The notes under the pieces: generated by a model | What the model was told of the DNA's origin: nothing | The model's input: the letters and a program-made list of their open reading frames with translations, nothing else | Database searches by the model: none | Made by a program: the position numbers and the translations under genes | Assembly (NCBI RefSeq): GCF_019443125.1 | Contig: NZ_JAHYXK010000028.1 | Coordinates: 1 to 40,728 of the forward strand | Direction of reading: 5' to 3' | Origin: Pontibacter aydingkolensis | GTDB lineage: Bacteria > Bacteroidota > Bacteroidia > Cytophagales > Hymenobacteraceae | DNA: 40,728 nt | Shown here: positions 32,709 through 40,614 of the stretch, in pieces | Numbering within the stretch: position 1 is the stretch's first letter | Layout of the letters: every line of letters begins with the position of its first letter

Positions 32709-33497
32709 ATGGACAGACGAAACAGAGATCGCTACGAAAACGACAATTACGGAAGAGAATACGGCGGCTACGAAGGCTACAACAATGATGAGCACTATCA
32801 CAGCGCCAGAAACATTACCAATGAGTTTGAGCGGGACTATCGCAGTGAAAGATCCCATCATAATGACGATCGCCACCGCTATAATCCAGATCGCACATAC
32901 CACGAAGGCGACATGGATGGTATGTATGAACAACGCAGAAGAGAAAGGGATGATTTCAGAGCTAACTCCGGCTACCAGCAAAACGACTGGAGCCAGAACA
33001 GAAGTTACCCTGAAAGTATGAGCCGCGACCGCGATAGGTTCAGTAATTACCAGGATGATTACAGAAGCTATCGAAGCATGCAGAACAGAGACAGAGGCCA
33101 GCAACAACGCGGCAACATGCGCCAAGGTTATGGCATCTCTGATTTTGGAGGAACCTCTGACCGTTACAATACTTTAAGCAGCAGCCAAGGCATGAGTGGA
33201 AATGAGTAGTCTTATCATGGTAATAGAGACTCTGGCTTTGGCAGCAGTATGGGAGATTCTTCTATACATTCAGACAGGGGCATACCAAATTATGGCATAC
33301 GCAACTCCTCTGATAACTACGGCAGTAGCCTTGGCAGCTCTTATGGTGGCAGAAACTATGGTGGCGGTACGGGCTATTCTAGTGGCCACCGTGGCGGCGC
33401 TTTCGGTAACAGCACGTACGGCGGCCGAAGCAGCAGCGGCAGGGGAGACACCTCTCACAACTCCGACAGAGGCACCCGGGAATTAGGTGGTTTTTAG
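32709..33497 (+). pseudogene. Disordered Gly/Tyr/Arg-rich protein gene interrupted by one in-frame TAG
   Basis: From ATG 32709 the frame encodes 166 residues (MDRRNRDRYENDNYGREYGG start), rich in Arg, Asp, Tyr, Asn and Ser, then stops at TAG 33207-33209. The same frame then continues without a stop for 95 codons to TAG 33495-33497, with the same style (SSYGGRNYGGGTGYSSGHRG). Joined, it would be 262 residues, close to the 246-residue paralogue at 10547. Either a recent nonsense mutation split the gene, or a shorter protein is made, or TAG is read through; the sequence alone cannot decide. A strong terminator follows directly after the second stop. Confidence 0.75.
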
Positions 33498-33845
33498 TAA
33501 CGAACTAGTATAAAAGAAACAGCCGCTGCCTAAACGCAGCGGCTGTTTCTTTTATACTTTAACTACAGTTACTTTATAGAGCGTAATCTGGCTGAAACTT
33601 GAATTGACCGTGTCAAATGCAATGCATACCAAAATTATAAATGAAAGCTTTTGAAGCTGTCTTAACATAACAGTTCATACTTCTGAGACTACACTAAAAC
33701 ACAAGTTGCTGATAAACAGCACTTAGGTATTCGTGGCTGTGTTTGGTTTTGCCGGGCTAAGATGGTAGCTTGCAGTGTGCTGGCGGAAAAGGGAGGCTGC
33801 ACAATGCAGCGTGGGTACGTTTTTAATAATAAAAATCTACACATC
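33498..33845. other. 348-base intergenic region: terminator, then nothing recognised
   Basis: It opens with the terminator at 33507-33558. From 33559 to 33845 no gene, hairpin or clear promoter was found. An in-frame extension of the serine hydrolase to 33762 exists but lies upstream of its signal peptide and is rejected. Confidence 0.5.
33507..33558. terminator. Strong terminator containing the AAGTATA-type sequence in its stem
   Basis: Perfect 23-bp arms (33507-33529 and 33536-33558) around a 6-base loop. The arm begins AGTATAAAAGAAACAGCCG and its complement ends in CTTTTATACT, so the heptamer family sits at the base of the stem. The distal arm is T-rich; it can act in both directions. Confidence 0.88.
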
Positions 33846-35342
33846 ATGCCAATGACTGATCTGTTTAAACCGGTAAGGTTCTTTTTATTTTTCACTTCTG
33901 TTTTTTTCTTCACAACTAACGCAAAAGCCCAGGTTGATGATGGTTCAGAACTCTTCAAAACCCTGCAAGCTAAAGACAGTCTTATATTTGATATTAGTTT
34001 TAATACGTGTGATGTAAGCCAGTTCGAAAACCTGTTAACCAGTGACTTTGAATTTTACCACGACATATCAGGTATCACCAAAACCAGAGCAGCGTTTATA
34101 GAGAGTATACGAAACGGTATTTGCAACCTGGACTATAAACCTCGAAGGGAGTTGGTAGAAGGTAGCCTGCAGGTTTTCCCGCTAAAGCAAAACGGCAAAG
34201 TATATGGAGCCATCCAAACAGGTAAGCACCGTTTTTTCGCCATCGAAAAAAACAAGCCGGAGTACTTTACAAGCGTTGCAAGGTTTACGCATTTATGGCT
34301 ATTGGAGAATGGTACCTGGAAACTTAAACGCGCACTAAGCTACGATCATCTTACCAAAGACATACCAGCCGAGCAAAACAACCTGGCGGATGCTGCCATG
34401 GAGCAATGGATCCGCGAATTAAATGTACCCGCACTTGGCTTGGGCATTATCCGGGAAGGAAAATTGAAGCAGGTTAAAGTATACGGTGAACTGAGTAAAG
34501 GCGAACCGGCACCTTACAATACCATTTTTAATGCAGCCTCTTTAGCGAAACCGGTCACGGCCATGGTAGCACTTAAGCTGGTAAGCATGGGCAAATGGAG
34601 CCTAGACGAACCCCTGCACAAATACTGGACAGACCCTGACCTGAAAAAAGACCCGCGGCATAAAAAGCTTACCACCCGGCATGTTCTAAGTCAGCAAAGC
34701 GGTTTTCCTAACTGGCGCAGCGATTCTGGCCTGGCCTTTGAATTTGACCCTGGCACAAAGTACCAATACTCCGGCGAAGGAATCGAATACCTGAGAAAAG
34801 CATTGGAAAAGAAGTTTAAGACAACGCTGGATAAACTGGCTGCCACCCTGCTGTTCGAGCCACTGCAGATGACGGATACACGGTTTTTCTGGGATGAGAA
34901 AATGAATGAATCGCGTTTTGCGAAGTGGCATAACGCAGAAGGAAAGTTGTACGAAACCTACAAGAATAAAAGTGCTAACGGTGCCGACGATCTGCTGACA
35001 ACTGTAGAAGATTACGGCAGATTCCTGGTCTCTGTAATGCAGGGCGAAGGTCTTTCGGAAGAGGTTTTCCGGGAGATGACGAGCCAGCAGGTAAAAACTA
35101 AAGAAGATAAGTACTTTGGCCTAGGCTGGGAAGTATACGACCTCGGAAACGGGGAGTATGCATTATCCCATGGAGGAGCTGATAAAGGCGTTCAGGCGCT
35201 GGTGTTTATACTTCCAGAATCCGGAGACGGCTTGCTGATCTTTACCAATGTAGATGACGGTTACAAAGTATACGAGAGGCTGATAAAAACCCATTTAGGT
35301 GCTAACGGGCAAAAGCTGTTTGATATCGAAATGGGCAATTAA
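33846..35342 (+). CDS. Serine hydrolase: DUF4440/SnoaL-like domain fused to a beta-lactamase-type domain
   Basis: A 498-residue exported protein. The ATG at 33846 gives MPMTDLFKPVRFFLFFTSVF, a Sec signal ending near NAKAQ. Residues about 30-160 are a DUF4440-like domain (LTSDFEFYHDISG, FTHLWLLENGTWKLKRAL). From about 190 on is a class C beta-lactamase/D-Ala-D-Ala carboxypeptidase-type domain: nucleophile Ser in NAASLAKPVTAMVAL (SxxK), YQYSGEG near the YxN position and HGGADKG near the KTG position. Substrate unknown; peptides or esters are possible. It is monocistronic and convergent with the lipoprotein gene at 35440. Confidence 0.87.
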   Translation: MPMTDLFKPVRFFLFFTSVFFFTTNAKAQVDDGSELFKTLQAKDSLIFDISFNTCDVSQFENLLTSDFEFYHDISGITKTRAAFIESIRNGICNLDYKPRRELVEGSLQVFPLKQNGKVYGAIQTGKHRFFAIEKNKPEYFTSVARFTHLWLLENGTWKLKRALSYDHLTKDIPAEQNNLADAAMEQWIRELNVPALGLGIIREGKLKQVKVYGELSKGEPAPYNTIFNAASLAKPVTAMVALKLVSMGKWSLDEPLHKYWTDPDLKKDPRHKKLTTRHVLSQQSGFPNWRSDSGLAFEFDPGTKYQYSGEGIEYLRKALEKKFKTTLDKLAATLLFEPLQMTDTRFFWDEKMNESRFAKWHNAEGKLYETYKNKSANGADDLLTTVEDYGRFLVSVMQGEGLSEEVFREMTSQQVKTKEDKYFGLGWEVYDLGNGEYALSHGGADKGVQALVFILPESGDGLLIFTNVDDGYKVYERLIKTHLGANGQKLFDIEMGN

Positions 35343-35439
35343 CCTTTAATCTTCTGCAGGTTTGTCTACTACGCTTTTTACTGCTCTTTCAAGTAGCTGT
35401 ATCCGAAAGCTCTTTGCCGGGATTATTCTTATGAATAAG

Positions 35440-35850
35440 TTAAAATCTATCCTCAATCCATAACTTTCGTGCAACGCCTATGCCGGTTCTGTTACCCTGG
35501 CCGCCTGCTCTTAGTAAAATGGCTACGTTTTGCCCCGGCCTCAATTCGCTTATACTTACAGAAAGCCCTTCCGAATCCACCATCTGGGCAGTTGGCAGCA
35601 CAAGCACATAGGCGCGGTCGTAGCGGGAGTCCGGCGACGGCGACAGCCTTTCTACCTCCAGTATTACCTGCCCATCGCTGTACTGGCTCGAAAGTATACT
35701 TCCTCTTATATCTACCCGCTGGGGCGCCAGGCTTCTGTTTGTTTCTATCGGAGAGCTGGCAGGTGCATTACCGCTCTGGCAACCTGACAAGCAAAGGCTT
35801 ATTAAGAAAGTTAATGCACCCAGCCAATTCCTTACATCTTTAGTTATCAT
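35440..35850 (-). CDS. Hypothetical lipoprotein
   Basis: A 136-residue protein with a lipoprotein signal (LGALTFLISLCLSGC, lipobox Cys near residue 24). The Ser at +2 would send it to the outer membrane. The rest is a small beta-rich domain with VDIRGSILSSQYSDGQVILE and RPGQNVAILLRAGGQGN; no family is recognised. It is transcribed alone, away from the ABC transporter gene. Two overlapping AAGTATA-type heptamers lie inside the coding region at about 35692-35701. Confidence 0.72.
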   Translation of the reverse strand: MITKDVRNWLGALTFLISLCLSGCQSGNAPASSPIETNRSLAPQRVDIRGSILSSQYSDGQVILEVERLSPSPDSRYDRAYVLVLPTAQMVDSEGLSVSISELRPGQNVAILLRAGGQGNRTGIGVARKLWIEDRF

Positions 35851-36014
35851 TTATTTATACTTTGGTCTGTTATTGATTAACGGTGTTATACCGATGTGGG
35901 ATGTGCTGTGGTCGGCCGAAGTATAGGTATTTGTTGGCATGGCATGCTTATCTGCAGCAGATAAATGATAGTTAATTTAATTAGCCTTAATTTCGGACTG
36001 AAACAAAAACAGAA

Positions 36015-37763
36015 ATGCCAAAATCAAAGAAACTAAAGAACGTAACCGTAGCACAGGTTTTCAGAACCATTATCTGGCCGCGTAAGAAGTACCTGACTGT
36101 CGGGTTGGTGCTGATCATCATTAGTCGCCTGGCTGGATTAGTATTGCCGGGAGCAAGTAAGTTCCTGATAGACGATGTGATCCCGAACGGAGACAGTACG
36201 ATGCTTAAATGGCTGATCGGAGCAGTTGTGGCGGCTATCGTGATACAATCTGTTACCTCATTCGCGCTAACGCAGATACTGAGCGTAGAGGCGCAGCACC
36301 TAATTTCGCAGCTCCGGGCAAAGGTGCAACGGCACATCATCCAATTGCCCATCCGCTTTTTCGACAACACTAAAACAGGGGAACTGGTGTCGCGTATTAT
36401 GACGGATGTAGAAGGGGTAAGAAACCTGGTAGGTACCGGTTTTGCCCAGATGATAGGTGGTATATTAACTGCACTTATTTGCCTGGTTTTGCTTATGTAC
36501 ATTAGTCCCTTAATGACAGGTTTTGCCCTGATCCCGGTAGCTATTTTTGGGTTGATCTCATTGAAAGCTTTCGGAAAGATACGCCCTATTTTCAGGGAGC
36601 GCGGTGTGATAAATGCAGAAGTTACTGGCCGCCTGACTGAAACGCTGGGCGGTGTACGCGTGATAAAAGGATTTAATGCCGAGGAGCAGGAGATAAAAGT
36701 TTTTGAGAATGGTGTTACCCGACTTTTCCTGAATGTAAAGCAAAGCCTAACTACCACAAGCATGGTAACAAGTGCGGCTACCTTACTGCTTGGTCTGGCA
36801 TCGGCGGGCATTATGGGCATAGGCGGCTACCTGATCATGAAAGGCGAACTTACCTTCGGCGATTTCCTGGCTTTTACGCTATACCTTGGTTTCATGATCG
36901 CACCTATACTTCAGATGAGCAACATCGGCAGCCAGTTTACAGAAGCCTTTGCCGGCCTTGACCGTACCGAAGAGATTCTGAACACGCCCCTCGAAAGTGA
37001 GGCCGGCCACAGATCATTACAGCTTGACACCATCCACGGAGACATCGTTTTCGACAACGTGTCGTTTGCGTATGAGACCGGGAAGGATGTAGTTAAAGAG
37101 ATCAGCTTTAAAGCACCTGCTGGTTCTGTTACAGCCCTGGTTGGTACATCCGGTTCGGGTAAAACAACCATTGCAGGTTTAGCGGCTTCGTTCCTGAACC
37201 CCGACAGCGGCACTATTACCATTGACGGCCACGATTTAAACAACGTAACGCTGCAGAGCTACCGTAGCCAGCTAGGCGTTGTACTGCAGGACGACTTTCT
37301 GTTTGAAGGCACCATACGCCAGAATATACTTTTTCCTCGTCCAAATGCCACAGAAGAACAACTAATGCAGGCCGTGCAGGCAGCACACGTGCAGGAGTTT
37401 ACAGATCGTTTTCCGGACGGACTGGACACGCTGATCGGGGAGAGGGGCGTGAAGCTTTCGGGTGGGCAGCGGCAGCGCATAGCCATTGCCCGGGCTATAC
37501 TAGCCGACCCTCGCATACTTATACTTGACGAAGCTACTTCTAACTTGGATACGGAGAGCGAGAGCCTGATACAGGCCAGTCTGAAGAACCTGATGCAGGG
37601 CCGCACCACTTTCGTAATCGCCCACCGCCTCAGTACCATCCGCCAGGCTGATCAGATACTGGTAATAGAACAAGGGCATATAGTCGAGCAAGGACGCCAC
37701 GATGAACTACTGGAAAAGCAGGGAAGGTATTATCAGCTTTATACTTACCAGGCGAGGATTTAA
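36015..37763 (+). CDS. ABC exporter, fused permease and ATPase (MsbA-like)
   Basis: A 582-residue half-transporter. The N-terminal membrane domain (about 1-310) has six predicted spans, starting VGLVLIIISRLAGLVLPGAS, with RVIKGFNAEEQE as a coupling segment. The ATPase domain has Walker A GTSGSGKTT (about 377), Q-loop VLQDDFLFEGTIRQNI, signature LSGGQRQRIAIARA (about 480), Walker B ILILDEATSNLDTESE and H-loop AHRLST. It likely works as a homodimer exporting lipids or peptides. Substrate is not evident. It is monocistronic, with an IS-end-like sequence 34 bases after its stop. Confidence 0.93.
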   Translation: MPKSKKLKNVTVAQVFRTIIWPRKKYLTVGLVLIIISRLAGLVLPGASKFLIDDVIPNGDSTMLKWLIGAVVAAIVIQSVTSFALTQILSVEAQHLISQLRAKVQRHIIQLPIRFFDNTKTGELVSRIMTDVEGVRNLVGTGFAQMIGGILTALICLVLLMYISPLMTGFALIPVAIFGLISLKAFGKIRPIFRERGVINAEVTGRLTETLGGVRVIKGFNAEEQEIKVFENGVTRLFLNVKQSLTTTSMVTSAATLLLGLASAGIMGIGGYLIMKGELTFGDFLAFTLYLGFMIAPILQMSNIGSQFTEAFAGLDRTEEILNTPLESEAGHRSLQLDTIHGDIVFDNVSFAYETGKDVVKEISFKAPAGSVTALVGTSGSGKTTIAGLAASFLNPDSGTITIDGHDLNNVTLQSYRSQLGVVLQDDFLFEGTIRQNILFPRPNATEEQLMQAVQAAHVQEFTDRFPDGLDTLIGERGVKLSGGQRQRIAIARAILADPRILILDEATSNLDTESESLIQASLKNLMQGRTTFVIAHRLSTIRQADQILVIEQGHIVEQGRHDELLEKQGRYYQLYTYQARI

Positions 37764-37796
37764 AATTTTAAAGATTATCGTGTCTTTAGTTATAAC

Positions 37797-37814
37797 TAAC
37801 TCAATTGCGTGATA
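37797..37814. repeat. Possible relic end of the insertion element seen at the right edge
   Basis: TAACTCAATTGCGTGATA differs from TAACTCAAGTTGCGTGATA (40611-40629) by one base gap. The similarity ends right after these bases. It could be a solo IS end, an ancient insertion scar, or chance similarity. Confidence 0.35.
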
Positions 37815-37901
37815 CAAAAGCAATTTGTTGGCTGATATAGGCAACTAACCCCTCTAAGGAGTATGGTCGTTTCATTCTGATATAAGTTGAATAAAAACAT
37901 T

Positions 37902-38029
37902 TGTCATTCTGTAAAGTCATTGATCCCGGACTTATTTCGGGGAAACTTGGTAGAAGGGTGGTTAAGCTATCCTCCCAGCAACCAAGATCTCCCGAAGCAA
38001 GTCCGGGATGTTCCACTTTCAGGATGACA
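37902..38029. repeat. Palindromic intergenic repeat (REP/MITE-like)
   Basis: Outer arms TGTCATTCTG (37902-37911) and CAGGATGACA (38020-38029) enclose inner arms GATCCCGGACTTATTTCGGG (37922-37941) and CCCGAAGCAAGTCCGGGATG (37991-38010), which pair at about 17 of 20 positions. The whole 128-bp unit forms a long hairpin. Such GTCAT...ATGAC palindromes with a CCCGGAC-type centre are common in Bacteroidota intergenic DNA. Confidence 0.75.
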
Positions 38030-38574
38030 GAAAAATGAGAATTAAACGGCCCTATTGCTTGGGAGGTGCTACGGGTGGGTTTATACATTCACAGCATTTC
38101 AACATTATCAACTTGAGTTAATAACTTCATATTTAGAGCTAACTATTGCCACTGTTTGAAACTCCTTTTTCATTGACTCTTCTCGTCTATACTTTTGTCT
38201 TCAGCGCTGAGCCAGAGCCTGCCTTTTCCTGTATTACTTTAACAGAGTAAAATGACCAACAGGGAAGCCATAAACCTTTTTCTCATTTATACTTATAATA
38301 CAATACTATTCTATAGCCTTATTACAGGCGTGCATAAAGTATAAAAAGAGTGTCTGCTGCCTTCATAACATAGGTTTTAACATAGTTTGATCTATACTTT
38401 TGGGGTATCTATTAGTATAAGTGCCTATGGTACTGTAAACATCATCCGCAAATTACGTATAGCAATGTGTCCAATTTCCGGCCTGTGGCTGGGAGTAGCG
38501 CTTATCCTTTTGTTGAACAAAATGCCGCTTAATCGCTTAAAGTGACACTTGCATTAACCGGTTCATAATTAAGT

Positions 38575-39123
38575 ATGTCAGGAATAGATTTTCAGGGAGA
38601 GACGGAGCAAAGTCTGGTTGCGGCTCTAAGGGAGGGCAGGCAAGAGATGCTCGGTAAACTGTACGATGCATATGCCCCTGTGATGATGGGTGTAATAAGC
38701 CGGATTGTACCTGATGTAGAGGTAGCGGAACAAGTATTGCATGAGACATTTGTCGCTATCTGGTCGCGCATTGGGGTGTACGATTCCTCTAAGGGCCGCC
38801 TGCTGACATGGGGACTGGCCATTGCCCGCGGAATTGCCTTGGAAGCTATAAAGACAGGACGCTTTAACTCAGCCGTAAATCCCGCAAATAAGCCCTCAGA
38901 AACTAACATACTGGAAAATAAAGCTTTACCTTTGCATAACGGGCAGGTAAAAAAGCAGGACTTATGTTCGCTGGCTCCAACCGAGAGATTAGTTTTAGAA
39001 TTACTCTATTTAAAAGGCCGAACCTGTGCCGAAGCTGCAGGCGAACTGAATATGAAAGTAGCGGAGTTAAAAGCAGTATTGAGAAGCGCATTCATCCAAC
39101 TAAAGGCAGAAAAATCAGCATGA
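38575..39123 (+). CDS. ECF sigma-70 factor
   Basis: A 182-residue sigma factor. Region 2 is represented by VEVAEQVLHETFVAIWSRIG and GRLLTWGLAIARGIALEAIK. Region 4 (LAPTERLVLELLYLKGRTCA, then ELNMKVAELKAVLRSAFIQL) is more divergent than in the factor at 21567, but the helix-turn-helix spacing is retained. Its TGA overlaps the ATG of the cupin anti-sigma gene by 3 bases (ATGA junction), a typical coupled sigma/anti-sigma arrangement. Its targets are unknown; autoregulation is usual but was not seen directly. Confidence 0.88.
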   Translation: MSGIDFQGETEQSLVAALREGRQEMLGKLYDAYAPVMMGVISRIVPDVEVAEQVLHETFVAIWSRIGVYDSSKGRLLTWGLAIARGIALEAIKTGRFNSAVNPANKPSETNILENKALPLHNGQVKKQDLCSLAPTERLVLELLYLKGRTCAEAAGELNMKVAELKAVLRSAFIQLKAEKSA

Positions 39124-39734
39124 ACCCTGTTACAGAATTTATAGCGTCCGGCATACTGGAACTGTATGTGATGGGCGCTGCCAGTCCGGAAGATGTGCTT
39201 GCAGTAGAGAAAATGGCCGCTGCCCACCCGGAGGTTAAGCAGGAAATCGAACAGATAAGCCTGGCTATGGAACATTACGCCCAAACACATGCTGTAAAGC
39301 CACGCGCCACTGTTAAAACCCTAGTAATGGCTACCATCGATTACCTGGAGCGGATGAAGCATGGCGAACTGCCCGAATCTCCGCCGGTTCTCACACCTGC
39401 ATCCTGTGTCAGTGATTACGAAAAATGGCTGCATCACCCGGATGCTATGCTTCCCGACGATGCAGAAGGAATCTATGCCCGCATTATAGGCTATACACCA
39501 ACGGCGACAACAGCTATTATCTGGATCAGGGAAATGACTGAACCTGAAATGCACCACGACGAATACGAACGTTTCCTGATTCTTGAAGGTACCTGCAATT
39601 TTAAGTCGGGAGAACAAATGCACCCGCTCCAAGCTGGTGATTTCTTCTCTGTACCATTGCACACCCCCCATTTTGTAGAAGTAACATCCGACATTCCCTG
39701 CAAAGCCATTTTACAGCGCCTGAGTGTAGAATAA
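39120..39734 (+). CDS. ChrR-like cupin anti-sigma factor
   Basis: A 204-residue soluble protein. The ATG at 39120 overlaps the sigma stop codon. Residues 1-75 form an anti-sigma domain (EFIASGILELYVMGAASPED, then AVKPRATVKTLVMATIDYLE) similar to that of the RskA protein at 20735, but without a membrane span. From about residue 100 a cupin follows, with metal-ligand-type EMHHDEYERFLILEG, GDFFSVPLHTPHF and the final VTSDIPCKAIL. ChrR-type anti-sigmas release their sigma on singlet oxygen, metal or ROS signals. The classical N-terminal zinc motif (HxxxCxxC) is not seen, so the ligand may differ. Confidence 0.85.
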   Translation: MNPVTEFIASGILELYVMGAASPEDVLAVEKMAAAHPEVKQEIEQISLAMEHYAQTHAVKPRATVKTLVMATIDYLERMKHGELPESPPVLTPASCVSDYEKWLHHPDAMLPDDAEGIYARIIGYTPTATTAIIWIREMTEPEMHHDEYERFLILEGTCNFKSGEQMHPLQAGDFFSVPLHTPHFVEVTSDIPCKAILQRLSVE

Positions 39735-39760
39735 AATAAGTGTACAGTAAGCTTTCCTAT

Positions 39761-39805
39761 AAAACAGAACAGCCGTCACGTAATCCGCAACGGCTGTTCT
39801 GTTTT
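39761..39805. terminator. Bidirectional terminator
   Basis: Perfect 16-bp arms AAAACAGAACAGCCGT (39761-39776) and its complement (39790-39805) around a 13-base loop, between the convergent cupin anti-sigma and hydrolase genes. The distal arm is T-rich on both strands. Confidence 0.87.
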
Positions 39806-39825
39806 ACGGCTAATTTTTCAGCCTT

Positions 39826-40614
39826 TTACTGCCTTAAAAAATTTATCAGCGCTGTATTTAGCTCTTCCTTGTGCGTCAGGAATAAGCCATGCGGAGCATC
39901 CTTTATTTTAATGTACTTGTTGTTCCTTATTTCTTTAGAAGAATGGTCGCTACTTGTTTCGATGGGCACGATCTGGTCATCGTCTCCGTGAATGATAAGC
40001 GTTGGTACCGTTACGTTTCGTAGCTCCTGCCTGAAGTCAGTATTGGCCCAGGCTTTAGCAGTTTCGATCGTGGCTCGTGGCGAGGCAGCTGACGCAATGG
40101 CCCAGTCATACTCCAGCAGCTCTTCGCTTACCTTATCCTTGTGGTCGCTGTAGTTATAGAATTGCTTGCTGAACTCGGCCAAAAAAGTAACACGCTTGGT
40201 TTTTAGTGCCTCCATAATCTCGTTTAGCTTTTCTTCGGGCACACCGTCCGGGTTATCGTCTTTTTTCTTAACGATCGGGATGATGGAGCTGACAAGCACC
40301 GCCTTGTCCACGCGGTCGTTGCCAAACATGCCCAGGTAACGCACCACTTCGCCGCCACCCATCGAGAAACCAACCAGCACGCAATGGTGCAGGTCAAGCT
40401 GCTCTATCAGGGCGCGCAGGTCCTGGGTCAGCGAAGTATAATCATAATTTAACCAGGGCCGGTCAGAGTCGCCGAAACCCCGGCGATCGTAGGCAATGCA
40501 CCTGAAGCCGGCATCTACAATGGCCTGTACCTGGTTCTCCCACATTTTGTGGCTCAGCGGCCAACCATGTATAAGTATAACAGGCTGACCGTCGCCATAG
40601 TCCTGGTAATTAAC
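39826..40614 (-). pseudogene. Alpha/beta hydrolase (non-haem chloroperoxidase-like), 5' end cut by an insertion element
   Basis: The frame is open from 40614 and reads VNYQDYGDGQPVILIHGWPL, then MWENQVQAIV, with nucleophile elbow GFSMGG, acid HGDDDQIVP and His in DAPHGLFL: the haloperoxidase/esterase-type alpha/beta hydrolase fold. The oxyanion-loop HGWPL is present, but a TGA sits directly upstream (40615-40617) and no ATG, GTG or TTG precedes HGWPL. The first in-frame ATG (40545) would lose that loop. The usual N-terminal strand is replaced by the IS-like sequence starting near 40611. It is therefore a truncated gene, or one expressed only with upstream IS sequence. Confidence 0.75.

Larger units (their letters stand above)
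37764..38574. other. 811-base intergenic region
   Basis: No gene was found in this gap before the second sigma factor. It contains the IS-end-like sequence at 37797-37814, the palindromic element at 37902-38029 and, from 38040 to 38574, AT-rich DNA with four AAGTATA/TATACTT heptamers (about 38189, 38287, 38335, 38392). No tRNA or open gene is visible in the second half. Confidence 0.6.

Noticed and set aside
33196..33486. Second open frame rich in Ala/Val over the disordered-protein tail
   Set aside because: It is a shifted-frame shadow of the Gly/Ser-rich reading frame; it has no support by composition or by a ribosome site.
37764..38574. CRISPR or tandem-repeat array in the long intergenic gap
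   Set aside because: No direct repeat with regular spacing was found, only inverted arms of a single palindromic element.
38964..39119. Longer N-terminus for the cupin anti-sigma gene
   Set aside because: It is a different frame inside the sigma gene. The ATGA junction at 39120 and the match to the RskA N-terminus fix the start.
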